Below, piece after piece: positions 11,067 to 21,592 of a DNA stretch of 64,000 nt. The position numbers and the translations under genes were made by a program. The notes below the pieces were generated by a model. The model saw only the letters and a program-made list of their open reading frames with translations, ran no database searches and was not told the origin of the DNA. Each line of letters opens with the position of its first letter. The stretch's first letter is position 1. Source of the DNA: Pseudomonas lalucatii (GTDB lineage Bacteria; Pseudomonadota; Gammaproteobacteria; Pseudomonadales; Pseudomonadaceae); NCBI RefSeq assembly GCF_018398425.1, contig NZ_JADPMV010000002.1:992001-1056000 (forward strand). Direction: 5' to 3'.

Positions 11067-12377
11067 CTACGGTTTGATGCGGTACTCGGCGCTGCGGGCG
11101 TGGGCGGTCAGCGACTCGCCGCGGGCCAGCACCGAGGCGACCTTGCCCAGCTCGGAAGCCCCCTCGGCCGAGCAGTGGATGATCGACGAGCGCTTCTGGA
11201 AGTCGTACACCCCCAGCGGCGAGGAGAAACGTGCGGTGCCGGAGGTCGGCAGCACATGGTTGGGCCCGGCACAGTAGTCGCCCAGCGCCTCGGCCGTATA
11301 GCGGCCCATGAAGATGGCGCCGGCGTGGCGGATCTGCGGCAGGTACTGCTCGGGATCGGCCACCGACAGCTCCAGATGCTCGGGGGCGATGCGGTTGGCC
11401 ACCTCGATGGCCTGGGCCATGTCGGCGACCTGGATCAGCGCGCCGCGCCCCTCCATGGAGGTGCGGGCGATCGCCTCGCGCTCCAGGGTCGGCAGCAGCT
11501 TGGCGATACTCGCCGCCACCTGGTCGAGGAAGGCGGCGTCCGGACTGACCAGGATCGCCTGGGCGTCCTCGTCGTGCTCGGCCTGGGAGAACAGGTCCAT
11601 GGCGATCCAGTCCGGGTCGGTGGCACCGTCGCAGACCACGAGGATCTCCGAGGGCCCGGCGATCATGTCGATGCCGACCTTGCCGAACACGTGACGCTTG
11701 GCGGTGGCCACGTAGATATTGCCCGGGCCGACGATCTTGTCCACCGGCGGCACGCTCTCGGTGCCGTAGGCCAGGGCCGCCACGGCCTGGGCGCCGCCGA
11801 TGGTGAAGACCCGGTCGACCCCGGCGATGGCGGCGGCGGCCAGGACGATCTCGTTGATCTCGCCGCGCGGGGTCGGTACCACCATCACCACTTCCGGAAC
11901 GCCGGCGACCTTGGCCGGGATGGCGTTCATCAGCACCGAGGAGGGGTAGGACGCCTTGCCGCCCGGCACATAGAGGCCGGCGCGGTCCAGCGGGGTGACC
12001 TGCTGGCCGAGCACGGTGCCGTCGGCCTCGGTGTAGTGCCAGGAGTCCTGCTTCTGCCGCTCGTGGTAGCTGCGCACGCGCTCGGCGGCCGTCTCCAGCG
12101 CCGCGCGCTGCTCGGCGGTGATGCGGGTCAGGGCCAGCTCCAGGCGCTCGCGCGGCAGGATCAGCTCGGCCATGCCGGCGACCTCGAGGCCATCGAAACG
12201 CTGGGTATATTCGACCAGGGCGGCATCGCCGCGACTGCGCACCGCATCGATGATCTCCAGTACGCGCTGGTTGACGCCGTCGTCCGATACGCTTTCCCAG
12301 CTCAGCAGATGATCCAGATGACGGGCGAAGTCCTGGTCAGCGGCGTCGAGTCGGCGAATAGCGATGGGAGCAGTCAT
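11067..12377 (-). CDS. hisD: Histidinol dehydrogenase
   Basis: A 436-residue Zn/NAD enzyme that carries out the last two oxidations of histidine synthesis. Typical blocks are [15 protein letters not shown], the [16 protein letters not shown] region and IAPEHLEL (active-site Glu-His). I choose the ATG at 12377 (MTAPIAI) because GAGG lies 6 bp upstream; the track to further in-frame ATGs would bury that site. It is separated from hisG by a 123-bp spacer with two stem-loops, unusual for tightly packed his genes. Confidence 0.95.
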   Translation of the reverse strand: MTAPIAIRRLDAADQDFARHLDHLLSWESVSDDGVNQRVLEIIDAVRSRGDAALVEYTQRFDGLEVAGMAELILPRERLELALTRITAEQRAALETAAERVRSYHERQKQDSWHYTEADGTVLGQQVTPLDRAGLYVPGGKASYPSSVLMNAIPAKVAGVPEVVMVVPTPRGEINEIVLAAAAIAGVDRVFTIGGAQAVAALAYGTESVPPVDKIVGPGNIYVATAKRHVFGKVGIDMIAGPSEILVVCDGATDPDWIAMDLFSQAEHDEDAQAILVSPDAAFLDQVAASIAKLLPTLEREAIARTSMEGRGALIQVADMAQAIEVANRIAPEHLELSVADPEQYLPQIRHAGAIFMGRYTAEALGDYCAGPNHVLPTSGTARFSSPLGVYDFQKRSSIIHCSAEGASELGKVASVLARGESLTAHARSAEYRIKP

Positions 12378-12401
12378 AGCGGGCCTCATGATTGGCAAAT
12401 G

Positions 12402-12446
12402 CTCGGGCGTCGCTAGGCTACCAAGCCCACCGCATGGACGCCCGAG
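12402..12446 (-). other. Long-range stem-loop in the hisG-hisD spacer
   Basis: A perfect 10-bp inverted repeat (CTCGGGCGTC / GACGCCCGAG) is separated by 25 bases that hold a smaller GGCT/AGCC hairpin. It lies just upstream of the hisD ribosome-binding site, so it could affect mRNA processing or hisD translation. Confidence 0.5.
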
Positions 12447-12473
12447 AAAATTGGCTATGACACGGATAGGCGG

Positions 12474-12492
12474 GTGCGGCCGGAAGCCGCAC
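12474..12492 (-). terminator. Hairpin directly after hisG
   Basis: A 7-bp stem GTGCGGC/GCCGCAC with a 5-base loop starts 9 bp beyond the hisG stop codon on the minus strand. It has no T-run, so it is more likely a partial attenuator or a 3'-end stabiliser than a full terminator. Confidence 0.4.
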
Positions 12493-12500
12493 GGAAGGTA

Positions 12501-13136
12501 TCAGCTGGGGTGTCGCGACTCGACCGCCTCACGCAGGGCGTCGATCAGTGCCTGGATGCGCGCGTGCTGCATCTTCATCGAGGCCTTGTTGACGATCAGC
12601 CGCGAGCTGATGGTGGCGATCAGCTCCTGGGCCTCCAGGCCGTTGGCGCGCAGGGTATTGCCGGTGTCGACCACGTCGATGATCTTGTCGGCCAGGCCGA
12701 CCAGCGGCGCCAGCTCCATGGAGCCGTACAGCTTGATCACCTCGACCTGGCGACCCTGCTCGGCGTAGTAACGCTTGGCCACGTTGACGAACTTGGTGGC
12801 CACCCGCAGGCGCCCCTTGGGCTCGGGCGCGCCGACCGCGCCGGCGGTCATCAGCTTGCACTGGGCGATGCGCAGGTCCAGGGGCTCGTACAGGCCCTGG
12901 CCGCCGTACTCCATCAGCACGTCCTTGCCGGCCACGCCGAGGTCGGCGGCGCCGTGCTCGACATAGGTCGGCACGTCGGTGGCGCGCACGATCAGCAGGC
13001 GCACATCGTCCTGGGTGGTGGGGATGATCAGCTTGCGGCTCTTATCCGGGTTCTCGGTCGGCACGATGCCGGCCTCGGCGAGCAACGGCAGGGTGTCGTC
13101 GAGAATACGGCCCTTGGACAGTGCAATGGTGAGCAT
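12501..13136 (-). CDS. hisG: ATP phosphoribosyltransferase, short form
   Basis: A 211-residue HisG that catalyses the first step of histidine synthesis. It starts [11 protein letters not shown] and contains the PRPP-binding block [14 protein letters not shown]. The C-terminal regulatory domain found in long-form HisG is missing. Short forms work only with HisZ, a HisRS-like regulatory subunit, so a hisZ gene must lie elsewhere. The gene sits between murA and hisD on the same strand, a pairing usual in Pseudomonas. A GC hairpin separates it from murA. Confidence 0.95.
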   Translation of the reverse strand: MLTIALSKGRILDDTLPLLAEAGIVPTENPDKSRKLIIPTTQDDVRLLIVRATDVPTYVEHGAADLGVAGKDVLMEYGGQGLYEPLDLRIAQCKLMTAGAVGAPEPKGRLRVATKFVNVAKRYYAEQGRQVEVIKLYGSMELAPLVGLADKIIDVVDTGNTLRANGLEAQELIATISSRLIVNKASMKMQHARIQALIDALREAVESRHPS

Positions 13137-13166
13137 GAAGCGGGTTTCCTCTGGAACTGGACCAGG

Positions 13167-13184
13167 CCGGCCCTCGCGGGCCGG
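13167..13184 (-). terminator. GC hairpin between murA and hisG
   Basis: A 7-bp perfect stem CCGGCCC/GGGCCGG with a TCGC loop lies 30 bp past the murA stop codon and 30 bp before the hisG start. No T-run follows, so read-through from murA into his is probable. Confidence 0.35.
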
Positions 13185-13214
13185 ACGTTGGGCTGAGCCG
13201 TGCGCAGCGCCGGC

Positions 13215-14495
<1,281 letters not shown>

Positions 14496-14735
14496 TCAGG
14501 GGCGCGCGGCCCAATCGGCACGGCTGAAGAATTTCATGCTCACCGCGTGGATGCTGCCATCGGCGATCCAGGGGTTGAGGTGGGCGTAGATCTGCTGCTG
14601 ACGCTTGACCGGGCTCAGCGCGGCCAACTCGTCACTGATCAGGTTCAGCTGGAAGTTACAGCCTTCGCCTTCAACTTCCACCTGGGTATTCGGCAGTTTG
14701 GCCTCCAGGAGGCTCTTCACTTCTAAGGCCTGCAT
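14496..14735 (-). CDS. ibaG: BolA-family protein IbaG (YrbA)
   Basis: A 79-residue BolA-like protein with the class's helix-turn motif and C-terminal HAVSMKFFS strand. BolA/IbaG proteins act with monothiol glutaredoxins in Fe-S trafficking, and in other bacteria ibaG is linked to acid stress and envelope maintenance. The ATG at 14735 is preferred because GCGAGG stands 6 bp before it; a TTG two codons upstream is also in frame. ibaG always sits between the mla genes and murA in gammaproteobacteria, as here. Confidence 0.9.
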   Translation of the reverse strand: MQALEVKSLLEAKLPNTQVEVEGEGCNFQLNLISDELAALSPVKRQQQIYAHLNPWIADGSIHAVSMKFFSRADWAARP

Positions 14736-14861
14736 GCGCAACCTCGCTCGGCATATTGATTAACGACAGCAGAGCCTAGGCCTGCGGGCCGAGCATCATA
14801 CAAAAAATGCCCCTCGCCCGCTAATCCCGCCGATGGCGGGCCAGCCGGCCACCCCTGCGGC

Positions 14862-15170
14862 TCACTCCCGCAGCGGCAGGATCTCCAGCAGCCCGGAAAC
14901 CTCGGCGATCTGCCGCATGTCCTGGGGCAGACCGCGCAACGACAGGTTCTTGCCGGCGGCCCGGGCGTCGCGCAGCAGCGCCAGCAGCAGGGCCAGGCCC
15001 ACGCTGCTGGACTTCTCCACCGCCGAGCAGTCGAGCACGCAGGCGCCGCCGCGACTGGCACCGATCAACTGGCCGCCGCGCTCGCGCAGCGCCGGCCCGC
15101 TGCGAAAATCCAGCACGCCACTGAGATGCAGCTCGCCCGGGGCCTGCTCGACGATGCTCGCCCGGCTCAC
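14862..15170 (-). CDS. mlaB: STAS-domain protein MlaB
   Basis: A 102-residue STAS-domain protein (GVLDFRSGPAL, then LDCSAVEKSSSVGLALLLALLRDA). MlaB binds the ATPase MlaF on the cytoplasmic side and is needed for assembly and activity of the MlaFEDB phospholipid transporter in the inner membrane. Its ATG overlaps the end of mlaC by 4 bp (ATGA), pointing to translational coupling. It is the last gene of the mla operon; the gap of 126 bp to ibaG probably holds the ibaG promoter. Confidence 0.92.
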   Translation of the reverse strand: MSRASIVEQAPGELHLSGVLDFRSGPALRERGGQLIGASRGGACVLDCSAVEKSSSVGLALLLALLRDARAAGKNLSLRGLPQDMRQIAEVSGLLEILPLRE

Positions 15171-15799
15171 GACTCGCCCTTGCCCTGGCGCGCCCTGGCC
15201 ACGGTCTCGGCCCAGGTGTCGATCACCTTGTTCAGGTCGTTGCCATGGTTCTGCATGGACTGGGCGAACTGGTCGCGAAACAGCTTGCCGACGTTGATGC
15301 CGTTGATGATCACGTTGCGCATCATCCAGGTATCGCCCTGGCTGACCATGGTGTAGGACAGCGGATAGACCGCCCCCTTGCCGTCCTTGATCTCCATGTT
15401 CACCGCGGTGCGCTGCGGATTCTGCCGGCCGCTGGCCGGCAGCACGCGGATGTCCTGGTTGTTGTACTCGAGCAGGGCGTTGCCGTAGAACTGCATCAGG
15501 CTGCGCTTGAAGCTCTCCTGGAAGCGGGCCATCTGCTCCGGCGTCGCCTGCCGCGAATAGCGCACGGTCATGACCCCGCGGGAGATGCCGTCGACGTCCA
15601 CCACCGGGCCGAGGATGTCGTTCAGCGCCGCGTAGAAGGCATCCGGGTTGGCACGGTACTCCTCCTTGTTGGCCTTGAGGTCGGCCAGCAGGGTATCGGT
15701 GGTCTGCTGCACCACCTCGTGGGCGGTGGGCGCGGCCAGGGCGAACAGGGGAAGGGCCGCCAGCAGCGCGAAAAGACTGTTACGCAGCATCTTGATCAT
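15167..15799 (-). CDS. mlaC: Periplasmic phospholipid-binding protein MlaC
   Basis: A 210-residue secreted protein with a Sec signal peptide (MIKMLRNSLFALLAALPLFALA, cleavage near AAPTA). The Tgt2/MlaC fold follows. It shuttles phospholipids between the outer-membrane MlaA-porin complex and the MlaFEDB complex, keeping surface-exposed phospholipid low. It follows mlaD by 14 bp and overlaps mlaB by 4 bp. Confidence 0.95.
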   Translation of the reverse strand: MIKMLRNSLFALLAALPLFALAAPTAHEVVQQTTDTLLADLKANKEEYRANPDAFYAALNDILGPVVDVDGISRGVMTVRYSRQATPEQMARFQESFKRSLMQFYGNALLEYNNQDIRVLPASGRQNPQRTAVNMEIKDGKGAVYPLSYTMVSQGDTWMMRNVIINGINVGKLFRDQFAQSMQNHGNDLNKVIDTWAETVARARQGKGES

Positions 15800-15813
15800 C
15801 GCTAAAGCTCTCG

Positions 15814-16284
15814 TTAGTTGGACTGGTCTTTATTGACCGAATTGAGCAGGAACTTGCCGATCAGGTCCTCCAGCACCAGCGACGACTGGGTGTCGTAGAT
15901 GGTGCTGCCATCGGCCAGCAGCTCCTCGTCGCCGCCGACGCTGATGCCGACGTACTTCTCGCCGAGCAACCCGGCGGTGAGGATCGACGCGGTGGAGTCC
16001 GCCGGCAGGTTGTCCACCGCGTTGTCCAGGGACATGGTAACCCGGCCGGTGTAGCTGTCGCGGTCCAGGTCGATGGCCGTCACCTTGCCGATGGTCACCC
16101 CGGCCATGGTCACCTTGGCCCGCACGGTCAGCCCGGCGATATTGTTGAAGTGCGCATAGACCTTGTAGGTATGGTCGCCGCTGCCCAGGGTCAGGCCGCT
16201 TACCCGCAGCGCCAGCAACAGCAGCGCCAGCAGCCCGGCCAGCAGGAACAGGCCGACACCTATTTCCAGTGTGCGGTTTTGCAT
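15814..16284 (-). CDS. mlaD: MCE-domain substrate-binding protein MlaD
   Basis: A 156-residue membrane-anchored protein with one N-terminal helix (residues about 8-28) and a single MCE domain (DHTYKVYAHFNNIAGL, then VTMAGVTIGKV). MlaD forms the periplasmic hexameric ring of the Mla phospholipid transporter. The start codon overlaps the mlaE stop by one base. Length is normal. Confidence 0.95.
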   Translation of the reverse strand: MQNRTLEIGVGLFLLAGLLALLLLALRVSGLTLGSGDHTYKVYAHFNNIAGLTVRAKVTMAGVTIGKVTAIDLDRDSYTGRVTMSLDNAVDNLPADSTASILTAGLLGEKYVGISVGGDEELLADGSTIYDTQSSLVLEDLIGKFLLNSVNKDQSN

Positions 16285-17081
16285 CAGAAGTCTCCAAACA
16301 TCAAGGCGGTCAGAATAAAGTCCAGGCCCAGCACCGCCAGCGAGGCATAGACCACGGTACGGGTCGTGGCGCGACTGATGCCCTCGGACGTCGGCTCGCA
16401 GTCATAACCCTGGAATACGGCGATCCAGGTGACGACGAAGGCGAAGACCAGGCTCTTGATCACCCCGTTGAGCACGTCCTCGCGAAAGGCCACGCTGTTC
16501 TGCATGTTCGACCAGAAGGAGCCCTCGTAGACCCCGAGCCAGTCGACGGCGACCACCGCCCCGCCCCAGATGCCGACCACGCTGAAGATCAGCGCCAGCA
16601 GCGGCATCGAGATGAAGCCGGCCCACAGCCGCGGCGCGATGATGTACTTGAGCGGATCGACGCCGATCATGGCCAGACTGGACAGCTGCTCGGTGGATTT
16701 CATGTTGCCGATTTCCGCGGTCAGCGCCGAGCCGGCCCGGCCGGCGAACAGCAGGGCGGTAACCACCGGCCCCAGCTCGCGCAGCAGGGTCAGGGCCACC
16801 ATCTGCCCGACCGCCTGCTCCGAGCCGTAGCGGGCGAGGATGCTGAAGCCCTGCAGCGACAGCACCATGCCGATGAAGATACCGGACACCACGATGATCG
16901 CCAGGGACATCACGCCCACCGAGTACAGCTGCTTGACCAGCAACTGCAGCGCATTGCCCGAGGTGCCGCGACCGAAGATCGCCCGCAGCAGGAACAGGGT
17001 CGAGCGGCCGAGCGAAGCCAGCACGTCGAGCCCGGCCCGGCCGAACAGGCGAATGCGCTCGAGCGGAGATACCTTGCGCAT
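16284..17081 (-). CDS. mlaE: Mla ABC transporter permease MlaE
   Basis: A 265-residue MlaE-type permease with about six hydrophobic segments and the family block [17 protein letters not shown]. It forms the homodimeric membrane core of the phospholipid transporter with MlaF, MlaD and MlaB. It overlaps mlaF and mlaD by one base each, so translation of the operon is coupled throughout. Confidence 0.95.
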   Translation of the reverse strand: MRKVSPLERIRLFGRAGLDVLASLGRSTLFLLRAIFGRGTSGNALQLLVKQLYSVGVMSLAIIVVSGIFIGMVLSLQGFSILARYGSEQAVGQMVALTLLRELGPVVTALLFAGRAGSALTAEIGNMKSTEQLSSLAMIGVDPLKYIIAPRLWAGFISMPLLALIFSVVGIWGGAVVAVDWLGVYEGSFWSNMQNSVAFREDVLNGVIKSLVFAFVVTWIAVFQGYDCEPTSEGISRATTRTVVYASLAVLGLDFILTALMFGDF

Positions 17082-17890
17082 CAGCGCCCTCCCAGTAAGT
17101 CGTCGCGGTAGTCCGCCGCCGGATAATGGAAGGGCACCGGCCCGTCCGGCGTGCCCTGCATGAACTGACGCACCCGCGGATTGTCCGACTCCATCAGCTC
17201 GGCCGGGGTTCCCTGGCCGAGCACCTGGGTATCGCCGACCACATAGAGGTAGTCGGCGATGCTCGCGGTCTCCGCCAGGTCGTGGGACACCAGGATGCTG
17301 GTGATCCCCAGGGCATCGTTGAGCAGGCGGATCAGCCGCACCAGCACGCCCATGGCGATGGGGTCCTGGCCGACGAAGGGCTCGTCGTACATGAGGATCT
17401 GCGGGTCGAGGGCGATGGCCCGGGCCAGCGCGACGCGGCGCTTCATGCCGCCGGACAGCTCGTCCGGCATCAACTCGAAGGCGCCGCGCAGACCGACCGC
17501 CTGCAGCTTCATCAGGACGATGTCGCGGATCATCTCCTCGGGCAGCTGGGTGTGCACCCGCAGCGGGAAGGCGACGTTCTCGAACACATCGAGGTCGGTG
17601 AACAGCGCACCGCTCTGGAACAGCACGCCCATCTGCTTGCGCATATCGAACAGCTCGCTGCGCGAGAGCGTGGGCAGGTTCACCCCGTTGACCCAGACCT
17701 CGCCCTGGCTCGGCCTGAGCTCGGCGGCGATCAGGCGCAACAGGGTGGTCTTGCCGCAGCCGGAGGGCCCCATGATGGCGGTAACCTTGCCACGCGGAAT
17801 GCGGATGTCCACATTCTTGAAAATATCCCGGTCGCCCCGCCGAAAGCTCACGCCTTTCAGCTCGACCGCGTACTGATTGTCGGCGCTCAT
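17081..17890 (-). CDS. mlaF: Mla ABC transporter ATPase MlaF
   Basis: A 269-residue ABC ATPase with Walker [10 protein letters not shown] (41-49), signature [14 protein letters not shown] and Walker B ILMYDEP. It powers phospholipid movement through MlaE. I take the ATG at 17890 because AAGGAG stands 5 bp upstream and the ABC fold starts at once; a longer frame reaching 18121 would run across the whole promoter region. It is the first gene of mlaFEDCB and diverges from kdsD. Confidence 0.95.
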   Translation of the reverse strand: MSADNQYAVELKGVSFRRGDRDIFKNVDIRIPRGKVTAIMGPSGCGKTTLLRLIAAELRPSQGEVWVNGVNLPTLSRSELFDMRKQMGVLFQSGALFTDLDVFENVAFPLRVHTQLPEEMIRDIVLMKLQAVGLRGAFELMPDELSGGMKRRVALARAIALDPQILMYDEPFVGQDPIAMGVLVRLIRLLNDALGITSILVSHDLAETASIADYLYVVGDTQVLGQGTPAELMESDNPRVRQFMQGTPDGPVPFHYPAADYRDDLLGGR

Positions 17891-18083
17891 CTGGACTCCT
17901 TGCGAACAGCCTCCCTGGTAGACGCCCACCCCCGCGCCGAGGACACCACGCCAGCCGGACGGGCCGAAACAGCCGCGCACTATATCACCGGCCAATTGCC
18001 GCGCCCAAGCTGCGCAGCGCGAACGTCGCGACACTGAGACGGCGGCCGCAGGATTCGAGGGTGAGCACGCAACGCTTTCCCGG

Positions 18084-18089
18084 TATAAT
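18084..18089 (+). promoter_or_regulatory. Candidate -10 element of the kdsD-kdsC-lpt promoter
   Basis: A perfect TATAAT sits 36 bp before the kdsD ATG in the 235-bp spacer shared with mlaF. The -35 position (GTGAGC) is poor, so activation or an extended contact may be needed. Confidence 0.45.
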
Positions 18090-18125
18090 CGCCGCCTTTT
18101 TCCTCGGCACGTCCTCGACAACGCT

Positions 18126-19100
18126 ATGAATCAACCCAATGAGCTGATCAAGTCCGCCCAGCGGACCATCCGCCTCGAGCTCGAGGCCGTCGAAGAGCTG
18201 CTGCAGCGGATCGACGGCGACTTCGTCCGCGCCTGCGAGCTTATCCTGGCCAGCAAGGGCCGGGTGGTGGTGGTCGGCATGGGCAAGTCCGGGCATATCG
18301 GCAGCAAGATCGCCGCCACCCTGGCCAGCACCGGCACCACCGCCTTCTTCGTGCACCCGGCCGAGGCCAGCCACGGCGACATGGGCATGATCACCCGCGA
18401 CGACGTGGTGCTGGCGCTGTCCAACTCCGGTTCGACCGCCGAGATCGTCACCCTGCTGCCGCTGATCAAGCGCCTCGGCATCCGTCTGATCAGCATGACC
18501 GGCAACCCCGACTCGCCGCTGGCCAAGGCCGCCGAGGTCAACCTGGACGCCCGCGTGCCGAAGGAGGCCTGCCCGCTGAACCTGGCGCCGACCTCCTCCA
18601 CCACCGCCTCCCTGGTCCTCGGCGACGCCCTGGCCATCGCCCTGCTGGAGGCCCGCGGCTTCACCGCCGAGGACTTCGCCTTCTCCCACCCCGGCGGCGC
18701 CCTCGGCCGGCGCCTGCTGCTCAAGGTGGAGAACGTGATGCACGCAGGCAAGAACCTGCCCCAGGTGCAACGCGGCACCTCGCTGCGCGACGCCCTGCTG
18801 GAGATGACCCAGAAGGGCCTGGGCATGACCGTGGTAGTGGAGGCGGACGGCCGCCTCGCCGGCATCTTCACCGACGGCGACCTGCGCCGCACCCTGGACC
18901 GCGGCCTCGACGTGCGCGAGGCGCGGATCGACGAGGTGATGACCGTCCACGGCAAGTCCGCCCGCGCCGAGATGCTCGCCGCCGAGGCGCTGAAGATCAT
19001 GGAAGACCACAAGATCAACGCCCTCGTGGTGGTCGATGGCGACGACCGGCCGATCGGCGCCCTGAACATGCACGACCTGCTGCGCGCCGGAGTGATGTGA
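18126..19100 (+). CDS. kdsD: D-arabinose-5-phosphate isomerase
   Basis: A 324-residue enzyme with an N-terminal SIS domain (GMGKSGHIGSKIAATLASTG) and two C-terminal CBS domains. It converts ribulose 5-phosphate to arabinose 5-phosphate, the precursor of Kdo in the LPS core. Its stop overlaps the kdsC ATG by one base (TGATG). It opens the operon that makes Kdo and transports LPS. The CBS pair may sense nucleotide sugars. Confidence 0.96.
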   Translation: MNQPNELIKSAQRTIRLELEAVEELLQRIDGDFVRACELILASKGRVVVVGMGKSGHIGSKIAATLASTGTTAFFVHPAEASHGDMGMITRDDVVLALSNSGSTAEIVTLLPLIKRLGIRLISMTGNPDSPLAKAAEVNLDARVPKEACPLNLAPTSSTTASLVLGDALAIALLEARGFTAEDFAFSHPGGALGRRLLLKVENVMHAGKNLPQVQRGTSLRDALLEMTQKGLGMTVVVEADGRLAGIFTDGDLRRTLDRGLDVREARIDEVMTVHGKSARAEMLAAEALKIMEDHKINALVVVDGDDRPIGALNMHDLLRAGVM

Positions 19101-19624
19101 TGAATCCCGAACTGCAGCAGCGCGCCCAGGCGATCAAACTGGCGATCTTCGACGTCGACGGCGTGCTCACCGACGGCAAGCTGTACTTCCTGGTCGACGG
19201 CAGCGAATTCAAGACCTTCAACACCCTCGACGGCCACGGCATCAAGATGCTCATCGCCTCGGGCGTGCGCACCGCCATCATCAGCGGGCGCAAGACCCCG
19301 GTGGTGGAGCGCCGCGCGCAGAACCTCGGCATCCAGCACCTGTACCAGGGCCGCGAGGACAAACTGGCGGTGCTCGACGAGCTTCTCGGCGAACTCGGCC
19401 TAAGCTATGAACAGGTCGCCTATCTCGGCGACGACCTGCCCGACCTGCCGGTGATCCGCCGCGTCGGCCTGGGCATGGCCGTCGCCAGCGCCGACGACTT
19501 CGTCCGCCAGCACGCCCATGGCGTGACCCAGGCCCGCGGCGGCGAAGGCGCCGCCCGCGAATTCTGCGAGCTGATCATGCGCGCCCAGGGCAGCCTCGAT
19601 GCCGCCCAGGCCGCCTACCTGTAG
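19100..19624 (+). CDS. kdsC: 3-deoxy-D-manno-octulosonate 8-phosphate phosphatase
   Basis: A 174-residue HAD-family C0 phosphatase with the nucleophile motif DVDGVLTDG near residue 20 and a later GDDLPDLPV motif for Mg binding. It removes phosphate from Kdo-8-P. The ATG at 19100 overlaps the kdsD stop; a GTG one codon upstream is a possible alternative. It is 8 bp from lptC. Confidence 0.95.
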   Translation: MNPELQQRAQAIKLAIFDVDGVLTDGKLYFLVDGSEFKTFNTLDGHGIKMLIASGVRTAIISGRKTPVVERRAQNLGIQHLYQGREDKLAVLDELLGELGLSYEQVAYLGDDLPDLPVIRRVGLGMAVASADDFVRQHAHGVTQARGGEGAAREFCELIMRAQGSLDAAQAAYL

Positions 19625-19632
19625 AGCCCACT

Positions 19633-20202
19633 ATGCTGCGCAAACTGCTGACGCCCGCCCTGTTCGCCCTCGCCGCCGCCCTGCTAGCCGCGGTCGGCTA
19701 CTGGAACATCAGCCCCGAGAGCTTCTCCGACAAGCCGGCCCGGGCCGGCACGGAGAACGCCATCGACTTCTACGTGATCGGCGCCAACACCCTGCAGTAC
19801 CAGGCCGACGGCAAGCTGCACTACGAGATGAGCGCCAGCAAGCTGGAGCACATCAAGGCGACCGACATCACCCTGCTGAGCGAGCCGAACCTGCATCTGT
19901 ACCGCGGCAGCGAACACCCCTGGAAAGTCCGCAGCGTTCGCGGCGAAGTGGCGCCCGCAGGCCAGGAGGTCGAACTGATCGACCAGGTGCGCGTCGAGCG
20001 CACCGATGCCAAGGGCCGCCCGACCATTCTCACCACCAGCCGCCTGACCGTATTCCCGGAGAAGGAATATGCGCAGACCCAGCAAGCCGTTAGAATCGAC
20101 GCGGCCAATGGGGTGACCACGGCACAAGGAATGAAAGCGTACTTGAATGACGGCAGGATGCTCCTGCTGTCCAACGTAAGAGGCCAGCATGAGGTTCGTT
20201 AA
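19633..20202 (+). CDS. lptC: LPS export protein LptC
   Basis: A 189-residue bitopic inner-membrane protein with one N-terminal helix (about residues 7-25) and a periplasmic beta-jellyroll (HYEMSASKLEHIKATDITLL). LptC takes LPS from LptB2FG and hands it to LptA/LptH. Its last 14 bp overlap the start of lptA in another frame, so the two are translationally coupled. Confidence 0.93.
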   Translation: MLRKLLTPALFALAAALLAAVGYWNISPESFSDKPARAGTENAIDFYVIGANTLQYQADGKLHYEMSASKLEHIKATDITLLSEPNLHLYRGSEHPWKVRSVRGEVAPAGQEVELIDQVRVERTDAKGRPTILTTSRLTVFPEKEYAQTQQAVRIDAANGVTTAQGMKAYLNDGRMLLLSNVRGQHEVR

Positions 20203-20731
20203 AACCCTCCCCCTTCTGCTCAGTTTGAGTGCCGCGCTCGGAAGCGCCTGCGCCTGGGCACTGCCATCCGATCGCGAGCAGCCGATCCGCGTGCAAGCCG
20301 ACAGCGCCGAACTGGACGACAAGCAAGGCGTGGCGGTCTACCGCGGCGACGTCATCATCACCCAAGGCACCCTGAAGATCACCGGCGACACCGTGACCAT
20401 CACCCAGAACGCCCAGGGCGATATCGAGATCTTCACCTCCGTGGGCAAACCGGCCTACTACGAGCAGAAACCGGCCGCCGACAAGCAGATCGTCAAGGCC
20501 TACGGCCTGACCATCCAGTATTTCGCCGCCAGCGAGCGCATCGTGCTGATCGACCAAGCCAAGGTGATCCAGGAAGGCAACACCTTCGAGGGCGAGAAGA
20601 TCGTCTACGACACCCAGCGCCAGATCGTCAACGCCGGCCGCGCCACCGGCGCCCAGGTGTCCACGCCACGGCCGCGCATCGACATGGTGATCCAGCCGAA
20701 GAAGAAACCAGCCGACCAGCAGGCACAGTAG
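20189..20731 (+). CDS. lptA: Periplasmic LPS bridge protein LptA (LptH in Pseudomonas)
   Basis: A 180-residue secreted protein with a signal peptide ending near CAWA and an OstA-type beta-jellyroll ([22 protein letters not shown]). Stacked LptA/LptH molecules form the bridge that carries LPS across the periplasm to LptD. The start lies inside lptC. The basic C-terminal tail ([13 protein letters not shown]) is disordered. It is essential in Pseudomonas. Confidence 0.94.
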   Translation: MRFVKTLPLLLSLSAALGSACAWALPSDREQPIRVQADSAELDDKQGVAVYRGDVIITQGTLKITGDTVTITQNAQGDIEIFTSVGKPAYYEQKPAADKQIVKAYGLTIQYFAASERIVLIDQAKVIQEGNTFEGEKIVYDTQRQIVNAGRATGAQVSTPRPRIDMVIQPKKKPADQQAQ

Positions 20732-20733
20732 TA

Positions 20734-21459
<726 letters not shown>

Positions 21460-21518
21460 CAGCGGCTTTTCTCGACCGAACAGCAGCTCGCGCTAGGCAA
21501 ACCGCTCGGGAGTAGGCA

Positions 21519-21524
21519 TATAAT
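21519..21524 (+). promoter_or_regulatory. Candidate -10 element of the rpoN promoter
   Basis: A perfect TATAAT lies 68 bp before rpoN. No convincing -35 stands 16-18 bp upstream (GGCAAA is closest). Downstream, at 21537-21550, is a perfect GC palindrome that would lie in the 5' leader. Confidence 0.45.
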
Positions 21525-21536
21525 TTGCTTCCTTGT

Positions 21537-21550
21537 GGCGCCGCGGCGCC
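21537..21550. repeat. 14-bp perfect palindrome in the rpoN leader
   Basis: GGCGCCGCGGCGCC reads the same on both strands. It lies 13 bp after the -10 hexamer, around or just after the expected transcription start, and 42 bp before the rpoN ATG. It could be an operator or a small hairpin in the leader. Confidence 0.6.
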
Positions 21551-21592
21551 CTGTAGTGGATCGCGCACAGACGCCGGTATAGAAGGTCTGCA

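Noticed and set aside
17891..18121. Extended start for mlaF (77 extra codons)
   Set aside because: It would cover the promoter region shared with kdsD, and the added residues are Arg/Cys/Ser-rich. AAGGAG directly before the inner ATG decides.
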